Shown: positions 25,401-37,945, counted from the first letter of the stretch. The stretch: DNA of 64,000 nt from Sipunculus nudus (GCA_026874595.1 CM049317.1:30438901-30502900), one strand, 5' to 3'. Notes: generated by a model from the sequence alone, not told the origin. Numbers and translations: made by a program.

Positions 25401-28400
25401 AGCCACAAGTTAATAGATTGGCATGATCCTATAGATTGTCGAATTTGAACAATGTTCAGTTTTAGTTATATATGCAAATCCAATATTATCATTTTGTGGG
25501 TGCTTAACTGCTTATGTTTACAACATATGTACTCAGGTGGCACCGTTTGTCAATTGTATTCAACATGAATAGTAACAATTCAGGAGGCCTGCTTTGGGCA
25601 TAATACTGCCATCTAGCTATCAGTTTCATAACTAAATCAAATATAAAACATGTACTATATAAAGAAAACAACTGCACCTGGGCCACACTTTTGACCTCCT
25701 AGCACATTAATTATTAACAGATTTGTTGCAGCCACATTCTCCCCATCCTCATTCCTGTTCACAGTTAACAAGAAACATATGAACGTAGATACTTGCATAA
25801 TGTTTATAATGTCACTATGCAATAGGAAATTCTTGTGTTATGAATAATTGCTAGGACAGAACACCTTTTTTTAGTACATTTTAAGTCCACCTAATGGCCT
25901 TTGTAGATAGGGTTACAGTTCCATGAATGGCTGAACAGCTCCAACAATCATTATCTCTCTGTTTGGTAAACCATCTTTTTACAGTATTTACATTACTATC
26001 TCTACATCTGCCCATGATACCAGTCTGCTCAGATTAACAGTCCATGCTGTTCACCTCTGACCATATATTATTCTGTTACATTCTCTGACTGTGGCATTTA
26101 TCTTCCCTAAAACAACAGCTGCAGCCATTTTGAAAACAACCATTTAGTTGGTCTACCTGGAAAAACTACACACTCATAATACAGTCATACATGTTAGCAA
26201 TTTATTACAAGGTTACAATGATACATGCTCTTGCTGATTTCCACAGTGCTGTAACAGGCACAGTAACTAAAACTGGTACATGCTAGATCCTGAGTGTTGA
26301 ATTAATATCTACTGATTAAACGTGAAAACCTGCCTATTAAAGACACTTAAAAAAGTAGCCCCATGAGAAGTGAGCTTGGAAGGTACTTCAAGGAGTGTGC
26401 CTATTAATCGATTACAATGATGATTGGTTGCTTTCTTTCATCATCAATTAAACTGGTTGCATTTTTGCAAAATTGGTCACACATAATTTTTTTATGACCA
26501 TACAAAGAAGTCATTTTTTCCAGAAAAAAAATACTGTATTCCAATCAGAGCCGTAAGAAAAATGGGACACTTAAGAGGCAAACAGCACTGAAATTCAACA
26601 TTGTGCAGCCTTTACCTTAATCTGTCAGTATTAGGTACAAGACAGACTGAATTTACCTGGCTGGTCTTATCACTGGGAAGTTTTGTGTATATGCTGGTCC
26701 ATTAATGAATAGATGAGGTCCCAGTAATGTTGAATATGTAGATGATTTATTGAAGAAAATTCTATAGGAAATAACAATTACAAACTGGAGGTACTGGATC
26801 AACACAGATTGTGGTTACTCCAACTGTGTGCAACTGGCCGTCCAAGCTTATAGTTGCTATCTTATTGATGAATCCGAGTTCCTCTAATTTTCAAGTCCAA
26901 AAACTCACTGTTGGCTTCAGGCTGTCTGAACAACAGTTCATACCATGAAGCTGAATTAACACTTATATCATAATGAATAAACAGACAAACATGAAATATA
27001 CTAAATAAGTATTGTTCACCTGCCAACATGCCAATCAAGCTGTCTTGAAATTAATAAAACCTCTTTTTCATTAACAAACCATGAGGTTTTCTAATTGCAT
27101 TTCAGGCACAAAAATTCATACATGGTTGACTGACCTTAGATTCAACATTAATAAATAATAGAATTGGATTAGGCTTGTGTATATATGTTTTAAGGATTTA
27201 TTTTCATATAACAATTGGACGTTTTGCTTTTTACACTATTGTATCAATGCATGTTAATGTACATGGCCATGGTTATTAGGTTCAACTCTGTATTTTAAGA
27301 TAGACAATTGAATTGTTTATAAGTCTGTATGCCCTGTCATGACCTGAATAGACTATCCTCATGAAGTTTCAAAATACAATCCCTTTCATGAAATGCCTCA
27401 TCACACAACACAGATCTATATGAACAGCCTTAAAGCTAGCATTAGACCTACATGTGTATACATTATTCATGTTCATGTACATGTGTTATGTATGCATATG
27501 CAGCTTAAAAACCTAAGCCTGTGATTCCATTAAAACATATACATATATGGTATGTATGACACTACTGACACCCAGATGTATATATGGGGATCCTTCCAGC
27601 AACGTAAAAGAATACAGACAGACTGCAATATGACTGGGTGGTACCTGATGTCAGTTTAAAGGGTGTCATACAGCCTACTCTAATCCCAGGCTAACATCCA
27701 TCACAGAAAGTTTGTTGTAGACCTAGCTCCCATCCATATTACCTGTACCATGACACAGGCCTGGAATGCCCCTGCTGTAAAATGTATCAATCTAACATAT
27801 ACTGTAGATTTATTGATAAAGATACAATTACCGATGACTCTGTCAGGAAATTACCAATAAAACTGTTTATTAATATATTCATAGTACATTTTGTGTAATT
27901 TTATAATAAAAACAAATTCTATCAAGGTCTTTTAAACAAAATTTAAGCTTTACCAATCTCTGTCTTCTCAAAAATATATTACTCTAGTATGGCTACATGT
28001 CATAAAGATATTGACATTTTATTAAAAATTAACCTGAATACTTTTCTAAATAGCCAGCCCTGACAGCCACTCCTCATTCTGTGATGACAGCGCTTTGATT
28101 AAACAGAACCTTTACTAATAAACCATCGAAATTTTTATCTTGAGCCTTTAATGATCGCCTGAACAGCACGAATGCCCTGTTTTTAAAGCATGTACAGTTC
28201 ACAAGCCAAAATCATTATCAAGCTTAATGATAAATCATTGCTATCAAAATGATCAATATTCTGTGCCCTTCAAATAAAGACTGCAAATCTGAAAATTAGT
28301 CAGTTACATGTTTTTGTTTCTACAGTAATTTTGTCTATAACAAAGAGCATTTTATCAAAGTGTAGGAAAAAACTGAAGCATCAATGAGTGGAGCTCTGGC

Positions 28401-31400
28401 TGCAATCTTCAATGAGAAACTTTTGAAACCACCAAGCCAAGTCCACTTGAGTTCATCAGTCTGTTATGCCAATGAGTCAGCAATGCTTATCCCTGCTGCT
28501 AGCAGTACTGACAGTGCTATAAATACAGCCCTTTTCACTACAACCATCTAGACAAGCAATAAACTACACAGATCAGACATTCACTGATGATAATCCATGT
28601 ACACCAAGGCAGAACAGCATTAATTGCTGCTGCTGTAGTGACTGCTGCCATACCTGAGGACTCTAATTAATTACCATGGCATGGGGTAATTAGTTACTAT
28701 GGAACAGATGCCCTGTCCTGGGTTGGGAGCTTTAATTAACAGAGAAGACCAAGTATTTGTAAACAGACATACCCCAGAGGTAGAGAGTTCAGGACTGACC
28801 AACATCTGTATCTGTTGGGATGCTGTGTCAATTATACGATATTTATACCTACAATATTTCAATTATGTCTGCCTTTTATGAGATATATGTCTTAACCCTT
28901 TCCTGTATATATATGAGATTGTCATAAAACATCCCCTGCTGTTCAATTAATTTAATTTTACACTTTAATTTAAACGTTGGACATTATATATTTTATTACA
29001 GCCAATAACTCACTCGACATTTGTTGAATCTTTATGAAAATTTTACAAGTTATATATCTAGAGTATAATTTATAAACTGTACCTAAACCTTTCTATGAAG
29101 CAAGGAAATTGGATAAATTCAGGTAAGTATAGTACCTGTGTTTTTAGCATGTTTATCAATTTATGGAATTTAAAGGGTTATAATGATATGGATGAGTCTC
29201 AATGGAATTCGCTTGATGTATGGGCCTTGTGTGTGTAAGATGCAGAATAATATCATTTTAATGTAAGGAACTGCCACTAATGCAGACCTCTCGTGAAGGA
29301 TTTTAGTACTATTGTGGAATACAGTCTTAGGCAAAGGAAGCTCAGAGTTAAATTTGGGAGTAAATCTAGATAAAGATCTACCATGGATCTGTGCATTCCA
29401 GTTTATATAAGATAACAAAAGGAAGATTCAGTTAAATATTATGTGAAGCCATTTCCAGCTTGAAACTGATGTGAAAGAACTACAACTAAAATTCATGTGC
29501 AGAAGTTCATACATGATGGTCATAAAATGCTGTATCATTCACATATCTGTACATTTCATAATAGAGTAAAAAATAATGTAAATAACAAATCACATATTCA
29601 GAGATTCATATGTAATATAGTCAAGTAATGTCTCCATAAATCACTTTCAAATGAAACATGCATGGAAACTCAGATGAAGGAAATGTATTACATCATTGTA
29701 CATGAAAACTATATTAACTTATGTCACAAAAGGTCCTGAGAGACCACATACCAATGAATGAACAAATGAGGATTAGGTATGCGCTGATCAAGTTGACTTC
29801 AGCAGGCTGAGGTTTGCCCTAGCTCCCTCATCAATGATGAAAGCTAAAACACATAAGATTCAAAGTATTGGCCTCCACATACTTTAAAGTGCCTTTGAAT
29901 GAATAGTTGTAAATGCAACTCCAAGCTAAGGGAACGCTATCCAAGAACCATTCCAAGGTTAGCTCCAGACCCCCTGATACTGATGTCAATCATAGAAGTC
30001 AGACAAGTCAACAGAGCAGCAGTAACCATGCCCCCCTTCCCCCCCCCCCCCCCCCCCCATATCCCCAACCCCCCACCTGCCTGTGCAGCCAAGCCACTAG
30101 CATGAAGACAGTTTGGCACTAGTCTAGAAACGTTATACAAAATGATAACAGAGTGATCTTTTTCTTTATCAACAGAGACCATATATGTATGTGAGGTATA
30201 CAGACAGGCAGCATGATACATGTATTACCCTGAATCACAGTGACATCATCATGATGAAACAGAATGACATGCCAACAAATTACATGATAAATATCACGAT
30301 GACACTATCCTCTAGATACCCCAAAAACACACAGACACATGGCATACACCCACTGTTGTTTCTGCATGAAACCTCAAGCGATGCAGGATAATTAGCTCTT
30401 GTGTTATAAGTTCATCTGAATCATAACAAAGCCACCCTGTATAACCATAGGACAACCTTTCAAATTATGCAACCACTAACATGAAATGTAATCTGATATT
30501 TTTTGCAAGACTCTCTGAAACCACACCATAAACCTGACAATAGTACAGTAGCTGTGGTATACATCTCATATAAATTTATATCTGTTCCTATATATGAAAA
30601 TAATTTTGATAATGTATATTTCATTTTCATCACTTTTTCATAAGTCAAAACATAACATATCCAAAGTCCTGTTTATTAAGAAGCCTTAAAATTATTCAAA
30701 CTTCATTACCATGCAGCCACTACCAAGGTACCCTTTCTCCTAAAGTAGCTCTTTTTTTATTATTCTGAGGAAATGCAATATTAAGATCTAATTCCAAGCC
30801 TATGCAGATCTATTACAATTCACAAATATTGCCACATCTGAGTATCATAATACAATTATGAGTATGACTATGATACCATAAGCAACAATTTTTTACAGTG
30901 CCCTCATGTCTGATTGACTTATTTTACTATAATTTCTCAATTCACCTGAGAAGACACTATTTTCTTGGGTCCGAGTCACCAGAACCCTGTTTAGCTGGAC
31001 GCTGTTGAAATTAACGCTGACAGCTCGATGCTGGAGATATGGATGCTGTTCACCTGCACCATTCCCTTAGACACTATCTGTCTCCTTTATGAAATTATAA
31101 CAGCTATTTAGTTGGTTAATGAACTAAAAGTCCCAGATTCTCACAATACACCCACCAAAAAAAATATAATCAAAAACCTAACATGGTTATTGATAACTGT
31201 TTTATGAAATTGTGTCCCAATTTTCAGGAAACAGAAAAAAGTGAACTCTATGACTTGTAATATCGGCATCTTACTAAAGTGTGCAAGGGCCTGCTCAGCA
31301 TACGATGGCATCTATAATACAACAGCATCTATCTGATGGGTGTCCATTTTCATAGTGTCCAAATGAACAGGGTCCAGTTGATACAATGCAGTCTTGGAAG

Positions 31401-31664
31401 ATCACAATTTCTTAACTTGCACGTGATTTATAACATAGGGAACCCATGACACCTAAGCACTGTGTTTTGAGGAGTTCAGCAACTTGACTGCTCTTCACTA
31501 TCTCCTTCATCTAAAACTAATATTGTCACACTTACCCAGTCATACTGAACAGGCCTGGCAGTCCTACAGACAGCATTGATTGGCGGACTACTTGAACTGG
31601 CAGTGGTTTTGCTGTGGACAAACTCACCTAGAACACCTGTTGAGTTAATTCTGTTCTGGGCCAT
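12730..31664 (-). CDS. N-terminal part of an unrecognised gene (four joined coding exons)
   Basis: Exons 31664-31536, 21476-21404, 18706-18692 and 12876-12730 on the minus strand. Every junction has GT/AG borders (donors GTAAGTG, GTAAGA, GTATG and GTAAGTG) and phases 0, 1, 1, 1 join without a stop, giving 121 codons. The predicted N-terminus is Ser/Thr/Pro-rich (SKTTASSSSPP), then a mixed region around RPVQYDWVPIRVTEDYTNRR, an acidic DDLDPEE, and a Lys/Arg-rich tail. I see no named domain. The first junction (31536 to 21476) spans 10 kb, so an additional exon could exist there. A probable 5' untranslated exon lies at 42.1-42.2 kb. Sequence shows splice signals and open frame; that it is one gene is an inference supported by phase agreement. 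The 3' part is missing. Confidence 0.55.
12877..18691 (-). other. Intron 4 of the minus-strand gene (about 5.8 kb)
   Basis: AT-rich intron. It contains an 18-G tract (14323-14340), a 41-G tract (16457-16497), an 11-G tract (17702-17712) and the CGGA-array repeat at 17.2-17.4 kb. The proline-rich minus-strand frame at 16374-16622 is only the poly-G tract read backwards. No other exon is evident. Confidence 0.5.
17170..17420 (-). repeat. Dispersed CGGA/TCCG-array repeat R2, minus-strand copy
   Basis: On the minus strand it starts TTTTAGCTCAGCTGAC, continues TGAGCTATAG, then TTGTCCGTCGTCCGTCCGTC, a (GTCC)n-type array (about 17300-17365), and a tail with CTCTGCGACTTCG. The same order is seen on the plus strand from 61694 (TTTTTAGCTCAGCTGAC, GGGCTATAG, TTTGTCCGTCGTCCTTCCGT, CACTGCGACCTAT). 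The array itself has about 14 CGGA units. This is a two-copy interspersed family with an internal tetranucleotide array. Confidence 0.75.
18692..18706 (-). CDS. 15-bp microexon of the minus-strand gene
   Basis: ATGACCTTGACCCAG on the minus strand is preceded by an AATCCACAG acceptor and followed by a GTATG donor. Its length of 15 bp keeps phase 1. Joined to its neighbours it encodes DDLDP, an acidic linker between KMAEAP and EEIVMTP. Inclusion or skipping would keep the frame, so it is a natural cassette. Support comes from splice signals, phase and local composition; the size makes chance occurrence possible. Confidence 0.45.
18707..21403 (-). other. Intron 3 of the minus-strand gene
   Basis: Contains T1 MITE copy 4 and an 11-G tract (20444-20454). 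A run of CAAGGTATA-like short repeats occurs near 18520-18555. No further exon is visible. Confidence 0.5.
19870..20322 (+). mobile_element. T1 MITE, copy 4 (diverged 5' end)
   Basis: The right end AAAGGCAACCACAG is followed by TA (20323-20324). The left end reads CTTTGATTGGCTTTATATTT, a mutated CTGTGGTTGGC, and lacks the flanking TA. Internal blocks CATTTTTGCGATCTCATCA and ATGTAGGTTTTATTTTCATG match the family. Noncoding. Confidence 0.65.
21404..21476 (-). CDS. Unknown minus-strand gene, coding exon 3 of the model
   Basis: 73-bp minus-strand exon with acceptor CTTTTTGTAG and donor GTAAGA, phase 0 in and phase 1 out. It encodes VPIRVTEDYTNRRKEQIHKM followed by AEAP. The charged, helix-prone composition differs from random intronic translation, and both splice sites are close to consensus. 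The family is not recognised. Confidence 0.6.
22637..23058 (+). mobile_element. TA-flanked MITE, family T1 copy 5
   Basis: The element begins CTGTGGTTGGCTTCATATTC and ends AAAAAGGCAACCACAG. TA is on both sides (22635-22636 and 23059-23060). It keeps the CpG-bearing blocks ATTCGCGA and TATTCGCGAATATCGTG. With intact termini, this is the best-preserved copy in the window. It carries no transposase frame. Confidence 0.8.
23563..23715 (+). repeat. Dispersed repeat ending in ACAAACATACAAAC
   Basis: The segment runs from GAGGTTAATACCTCCGCCAA through GGTTCAGCAGTTTAGC to CAGATAAATAAACAAACATA. A related 'CCTCCGCCATGAGG' block recurs at 44527. The layout (conserved block, 'GGTTCAGTA'-like core, then an ACAAAC-rich tail) is also seen at about 37610-37680. 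It is likely a widespread interspersed repeat; class unknown. Confidence 0.4.
24780..24890. repeat. Palindrome-bearing repeat R3, copy 1
   Basis: Three near-palindromic modules built on ATTTCATGAAAT occur in about 100 bp, including the perfect 20-bp palindrome GCCCATTTCATGAAATGGGC at 24858-24877. The right border AATTTCACATCTTGGGTG matches the R3 copy near 38 kb (AATTTCACATTTGGGTG). Structure suggests a small foldback element. Confidence 0.7.
31536..31664 (-). CDS. Unknown minus-strand gene, first coding exon
   Basis: ATG at 31664-31662 opens 43 codons ending at TGG before donor GTAAGTG (31535). The product starts MAQNRINSTGVLGEFVHSKT, passes a Ser-rich TASSSSPP, and ends RPVQYDW. The upstream minus-strand sequence has acceptor-like CATTTCTATAG within 40 bp of the ATG, so a 5' untranslated exon is expected further upstream (see 42.1 kb). 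No signal peptide. Phase 0 out matches the exon at 21476. An internal GGTGAG could act as an alternative donor. Confidence 0.55.
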
Positions 31665-32394
31665 CAATAGGTTAACTTGGAGTCACACAGACTATTACTA
31701 TAGAAATGTAACTGAATACGAATAAACTAGATCACCTCTGAAATCTTGCCACAATACCCAATTTTCTTATACTGTTATAGTATAAACTTTCTTTACCAGA
31801 TGGCAGTGCCAGTGGCAGTTCCCCCTCCAAATTTCCATACCATATTCCTTCCATTCCTATTACTCAAGACCTCTCTCTGGCAAGCGTTGTTGTCTCAAGT
31901 CAAGGAGACTAACGTGTACTAAGTCACAGCTGTTAAAACTGTATCAAGCCAAGTTCCTTTCATTGTAAGTTAACCTTAACCAGATGTAAGTACAAGTGTT
32001 TACCGTGTACCTGAAATGTGTACCCTGACCTGTGATAGAAAGCAGAGTGGTACACCGTAACTTAGAAGAATAACAAAAGGTGTACTGTCTGTATTGTAGC
32101 AAAAGCAGCAGAAGTTGTAAACTATAAAGCCCTATTTAGTAGAATAAGTGGTATACATTGCAGGCTAAGTGTAACACCATGCAATTGACTGTATAGAGTG
32201 CTAACCTTGAGTGATCACAAGTGTATTATGTAACACGTTGTTGAGGTGTGTTCATTTTAACCTGACTGGCAGCAAGAAACTCCCTCGTTACAATATAAAC
32301 CTCAGTGTGATACACAGAGGGAATCCTCCAACTTCATCAGATGACACCTGTCAAGTAACTCACACCAGCCATGTAAGATGTAGTCAAGTTCACA

Positions 32395-33095
32395 TAATTC
32401 AAGAAGTCGAGTGCAAGTCCAAGCCTGGGCTACCTGAGTCTTAGTCGAAGTCTGAGACCTTCAGGTTCCGAGACCAAGTCCACCCTCATAAAGTCTAAGT
32501 CATTTGGAACCAGAGTCCAAGTATGAGAAAAGTACAAATCTCTTTATTAAACGAAATTGAAATAGGGAAATTTGAGATTATCTAATGTTTTTATGTTAAT
32601 TTATGCACACACTTTTGCTTGAAGTGAAGTTTTACATATAATTTCCAATGCAGAGCTAAAGCTTGGTTATTTTTAGCTTTTCTTCTAATAGTCTGTTACT
32701 AGTTCACACAATTAACTGTAACTCTTCATGTTATTTGAAAGAGATTTTCTTTATACACTGGAATCATGATGGACTTGGCCTGATTTCTCGAGACCTTTCA
32801 CTCCTTACCTCTGAGTACAAGTACAAGTCAGAGTCAACAACAAAGTCTGAATCCAAGTACAAGTCTGAATCCAAGTACAAGTCAAAGTCCAAGTACAAGT
32901 CTGAGTCCAAGTACAAGTCTGAGTCCAAGTACAAGTCAAGTCCAAGTTCAAATAACAGTCAAATTAAAAGTCACAGACCCAGTACAAGTCACAACCCAGT
33001 AAAAGTCACAGTCCAAGGACCCTCAAGTCCAAACCCTAAAAAAGTTTACTCAAGTCAAGACTTTATCAAGAATCAAGTCCTACATCACTGACTCA
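32395..33095 (+). mobile_element. GAGTCC-rich element, copy A
   Basis: The left part has GGGCTACCTGAGTC and scattered AAGTC/GAGTCC units. A unique core follows, and the right part is an array of AAGTACAAGTCTGAGTCC-like 12-18 bp units (about 32815-33060), ending AAGTCCTACATCA. Blocks of the core match copy B at 48.3-51.06 kb: CTTTATTAAACGAAATT with GTTATTAAAAGAAATTT, and GGCCTGATTTCTCGAGACCT with GGCCTGATTTCTGGAGTCCT. GGGCTAC at the left and CGTAGCCC in copy B's right end form inverted termini. The plus-strand frame 32663-33091 (Lys-Ser-Glu repeats) is a by-product. Likely a non-autonomous DNA element; class inferred. Confidence 0.6.
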
Positions 33096-33099
33096 CACT

Positions 33100-34720
33100 T
33101 GGACATGGTGAAGCCACTGATTTTCACTGGAACCTTGACTGACAATGAAATTATTTCTTCCATCATACAAACACAAACAGACATATATACAGTTGATTTA
33201 TATAACACAAAAAATCACTGATATAATCAAATGAATCACAAAGTTTATAAACAAGTTTGAAAACTAAAGTATTTTACAAACAGTAAAAGAGCTGGAAATA
33301 ACTGCTACAAAAGAAGTTCACTATCTGTTTACATCAAATATGAAACAAAGAAACAGTGAATATGAAACAGTGAAGAGACTTTGACTGTTTTTGTATTATA
33401 TACTTTAACCCGGAAGAACTACTTGTTACATTTAAAACCTTTTTGATGTTGTTTTTATCATATTTTTTTTAGAATTTGAATGAAAAATTTTGTTGGCATC
33501 AAAGTTTGTTTTTATTTCTTACTTATTTTGACTTAGTTCAATTTTGTGTTGGTACATTTTAGGAATCAGGATTAAGACCAAGAGCTGAAGCACAGCAGAA
33601 TCTCTGAATGTTATGTGTGGGGTGCACCACCAGTACAGAGTAAATATGAGGTTAATTTTGTACTGAAAGTATCACCAACTAAGCCTTGATGAATGAACTA
33701 CCGTAGTCTGCACAAGGATTGCAATGGAAACACACATCTTCACTTAAATGAAGCTAATTAATATGTTCTCATTATACGGGACTGAAAATATTAATATATA
33801 ATAACAAGCCCTTCCTGGTTACATGTAAATACCAGAATTTGTATAATATTATTCAGCATTCCTTTAATTAGTGATCAGCTATCTAACTTCCAGTGATCAT
33901 GTTTAACAATGTTTGTACATGATTTTATCAGCTCAATGATACATAATCTTTACTCATCCTGAGGACAATTTGATGTTTACCAAGTACAAGGAGATAATAT
34001 TATGAAAACACAATTATTCCAATTATGGTGTTAGTATTACACTTCTGAATTTGTGTGTACTAGCTGGTATTTTGGAGGTCAACACACACTGCACGTACAG
34101 TTTCCTGTTTACTCGTGCATAACATAAGTCATACATGTATAGTGACATGTTCTGCCTGTATTAACCAGAGTGCTTTACATTATAAAAACACTGTTTGTGG
34201 TTCACAGCACTAGTGTAGACAAGCTAATAAAGTACCTATATTTATAATCTGAGAGGGAATTACATGCAAAGAAATGAACAGTTGTACATTATAATGCTGA
34301 ATTAGGTGACCAGATAACTTTTGTATAGATCTGGATCCACAGTGTGTACTTTGTAAGGTAGATGAACAGCTGAAAGCATCTTAACTCATCTGGTAGTGAT
34401 AAGTACTCAACCATAAGCTGTACCTGATCTTGCTACAGTGACTCAAGCAGGCTCAGTCCAACTAGACAGCGGTTGTACACCTTGAGACCTCAATCTTTCC
34501 AGACCTTTCCAGGCTATTTAAATCCGATATACATTAGATAGATTTTATTATATTTCCAAATTGCAGCCATAGCACAGCTTAGTTGATGTAACCTGTTCTC
34601 ATTTTATCATAGTTTTTATAGCTTTGCGACACCTACACCCTTCTCTCAGCCTAAATGCTTATCCATAAATCACTACATTGGTTATAGTTCACCACAAGGG
34701 TAACTGAACATTACTCCAAC
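33100..34720. other. No gene seen
   Basis: AT-rich, noncoding in appearance. I recognise no repeat family, splice-bounded frame or regulatory cluster here. Confidence 0.5.
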
Positions 34721-34724
34721 AAAC

Positions 34725-35560
34725 ATCCTCCATGCTACACCTTTGAAGTGCTTTTCCCTGGACTAACTGAAGCAAGCCCCCCCCCCCCCCCTCACTCCTC
34801 AACCCTGGCAATCCCAGCTTCCCCACCCTTATCTGGATCAAACCATGCATTTAGTACCGGTCCCTGGGAATTCAGCTACTAAAGGAATAGTTCTATGAAT
34901 TTCATACTCTGACACTTGTTTGAGGCTTCATAGGGCAGATCTGTCAAATAAATACAGATCTTTATCTGATTTATTATTTTAAGTTCACCTGTACTGGAAA
35001 AGCAGAGGTCTATCTCTTTAACCAAAGTTAAACCTTAAGTGAAGAAGTTAATATTTAACTAAAATGAGTGTGCTGTTGTTACAAGTTCAGTAAGAATTAA
35101 GTTGTATAACTAAGTATACTTGTGAGATAAGTGGGGGTGCTGGGATAATAAATATTCATAAACAGGTCAAATCAACGGCAATGCATTAAAAAAAATATGC
35201 TTCACCTTTCTACAGTATAACTTCTAAGTGCTTTGTCCCTGAACAAACCATGGTACTGGCCTCCTTAAACCCTGGCAATTCCAGCTCCCCCCTCCCCCAT
35301 CTGGATTAATCTGGATTTACAATTTAAATTTCACCTTTACTAGAAAAGCAGCCATCTATCTATAACCAAAGTTAAACTTTAAGTGAAATAGGTTAATATT
35401 TAACTGTGTGTGCTGTTGCTATAAGTTCAGTAGGGATTAAGTTACGGCCATAAAGCTAAATACACTTGTGAGATAAGGAGGGAATGAATATTCATTAACA
35501 TGTCAAATCTATATATAACAATGCAGTGAAATAATGTGCCTCACCAATGGCAAAATATCT
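34725..35560 (+). repeat. Local direct duplication, two diverged copies of about 350-480 bp
   Basis: Copy 1 (about 34725-35205) and copy 2 (about 35206-35560) share ordered blocks: AAGTGCTTT.TCCCTG, AACCCTGGCAAT.CCAGCT, CACCT.TACT.GAAAAGCAG, ACCAAAGTTAAAC.TTAAGTGAA, GTTAATATTTAACT and ACACTTGTGAGATAAG. Copy 1 has about 120 bp of extra sequence around 34850-34970 and a 15-C tract. This is a tandem segmental duplication with substantial divergence; noncoding. Confidence 0.8.
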
Positions 35561-35982
35561 CATGCCTATATACTTCTCACAGACAATATACTACTATTTC
35601 TTACAAAGGCACACTAAGATATAAAGACTTGGAGATAAATGACAAAAGAAACTTCAAACTGCTCTTGTTCACTTGTAAAGTTGTAATGTATAATGTTTTA
35701 TGGGGCCAGTGGCACTTGGTCATAAATATATTATAAAGACAGCCTGCCACAGTTGCAAATTACAGTGAAACTTGTCTAGTCAAGATGGTCACGGGACTGA
35801 CACACTTTTGTCCTAAATAGCAAGTGTTCTTACTAGGCTTGCCTAAATTTATATTGAAATTCCATAACAGCTGGAAAAGATAAACATTCTTAAAAGTTTT
35901 CTACCTTCCCCATGGACCACAGATCACACCACAAGTTTACTAATTATGGTGTAAGCCATGGCTAACATGGATATATATATAT

Positions 35983-36158
35983 ATTGTGGAACCTCTCCTT
36001 ATGGGCACCTCTATATTCAGGGCACCTCCTATTTATGATAACTTCTGGGCAGTCCCTTGAAAGCAAGTCCCTAAATCTATTTAAACCTCCCTACTAATGG
36101 CACCTCACAGGCAAAATGTCCAGTCTTGTCAGTGTCTGTAATTCGGAGGTTCCACTGA
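35983..36158. mobile_element. Small MITE with GTGGAACCTC inverted ends
   Basis: GTGGAACCTC (35986-35995) and GAGGTTCCAC (36146-36155) are perfect 10-bp inverted repeats 150 bp apart. Between them runs a GGGCACCTC- or GGCACCTC-rich core. The 'GGAACCTCT...GGGCACCTC' pattern is shared with widespread animal MITE families, from memory. Flanking duplications are not clear. Confidence 0.55.
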
Positions 36159-36159
36159 A

Positions 36160-37940
36160 TATGCATGCAAGTGTCCTTATTTGTCAGTTTTATCTACACA
36201 GAATACATATACTTCAGCTGAAGTCAACTGTCCATAGTCTATTAGTGAGGTGTCTGCCATAGAGAGGTTATTTAATTAAGCTTATATAAATACATAGGGA
36301 AATTTCAAAGGACTTAAATAATGTCAGTACTGTAGTAGCTAGTTACAAGTCCACTTGAGTGAGGTGCATGGTCACAAGACCAGGTTTGAATGTATTAGGT
36401 CAGTAATATATTTACTACACTTGTTGACTGAGGGGAAGCATGTGACCTTTGCAGATATAACAGCAGAATTAGGAAAGTCCTGTTATATTAATTTACCAAA
36501 TCCTGGTACTGAGGGTGGAATGTGGCTATTTAGGAAGTTCACCTTCGACTTAATAATTGTTAATATTTAACATTTTAACCAAGTTTGTGGGTCACTGGGT
36601 TAGTGCAAGGCTCCTTCTCTTCAGCTATTAAACTTAAGAATTCTTCTTTAAATGAAGAATTCTCAAATTTAATAATAATATGCATAACTGATAAAGGTAT
36701 ATTTCTTGCCTGATGTTTCTTGAGCCATTTCTTGATTACAACATTACTTCACACTCTGTGATAACATACTACAGTTACATTATTTTTGTTAAAATATATT
36801 CATATTTATATATATAAAAGTATACTGGTAGTAAAAATAATAAGGCAATAACTATAGGGCATCACTTTTCAACTGGGCCCTAATAATATCACCCTCATTT
36901 AATAGAGCATAAGTAATTATAATTATTAACTCCATGTGAATCTGAAAATAAATCATTGTGCACAGAATTTAGGTCATATCGACTGGTTTTCTCTGTAAAA
37001 ACTGCCAGAAGTCAAGATGAGACCCTACAGATAAAACCATGGATTCCAAACATATTTTGTGAGCCATGTGTACACCACAGGACTCATCACAGTGTATTTA
37101 GTTACCCCTGTTCTCACCAGCCTCCCAAAATCTCTGCTGCTGTGATGGAGAATGTCAGTCTGTGACCTGCTTAAATTTGTTCACATCTGTAACAGACTTG
37201 TCCCTGTGGTTAGCTCATCATCTCACCCTGCACTGAAAGCTTAACAGAATTCATCCAATATTATCATCTTATCAATTATACCTCATTTAAATATTGTATT
37301 CTATGGACTATATTAAACCTTCATTTAAATACAGTGTAAACTAATGGCTATAAAGTTGTTTTCAATTTTTCCTTTGCTGTAATATTAGCAACTGTGCATC
37401 TGACAAAATCTGATCGACTGCTATAAATCTTCCAAAACCTAAACCCTTTGCTGTTAGATGAAAGGAATGTGCCTTGGAGTAGGAGTATGAAAGATACAAT
37501 TGAAATCCTTAGAATTCAAAGGAGATTATTTTAAACATTCATGGGGATTTCCCTAAAATGCTGTTATGAAATGTTTGCCCATGTCCCCACCCTATACAAT
37601 GTTTCCTGGAAATTGGTTCAGTAAATTTTAACTAACCCTGCCAACTGGGAACAAACAAACAATAGACACAGGTGGACACATAACCAACTTGGCACTGCTT
37701 ATTTATGGTAAATCACTGTATGGCGGACTGTGCATCAACAGGCTAGGCTCCTACCTTTGTAAATGTTAGTAGAAGCTTCTATTTTTAATCCTATATTATA
37801 TATAACCATCAATCTGTAAAAAGGGTAATTCCAGACTGGCTGAGAAAATCTTTATACATCACTAAATAAACAATTTCATACCATGTAATGATGTATCCGT
37901 CCCACAGTTTTTAGAAAACATATTTCTGGAAGATAAGTTT
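36160..37940. other. No gene seen
   Basis: AT-rich. The plus-strand frame at 36355-36570 has no splice support or familiar motif. About 37610-37680 resembles the end of a dispersed repeat (GGTTCAGTAAATTTTAACTA followed by ACAAACAAAC and TGGACACA). Confidence 0.45.
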
Positions 37941-37945
37941 TCCAT

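Larger units (their letters stand above)
21477..31535 (-). other. Intron 2 of the minus-strand gene (about 10 kb)
   Basis: Long AT-rich intron. It holds T1 MITE copy 5, a repeat fragment at 23.56-23.72 kb, a palindrome-bearing repeat at 24.78-24.89 kb, a 20-C tract (30039-30058) and a CTCF-like motif at 25605-25617. I see nothing convincing as coding between 24.9 and 31.5 kb; open frames there lack splice context. Confidence 0.5.

Noticed and set aside
32663-33091. 142-codon Lys-Ser-Glu repeat frame
   Set aside because: It is the AAGTCC/GAGTCC array of element A; the same array appears in another frame and unit length in copy B.
36355-36570. 71-codon plus-strand frame
   Set aside because: Non-repetitive and reads plausibly, but lacks acceptor, donor or recognisable domain.
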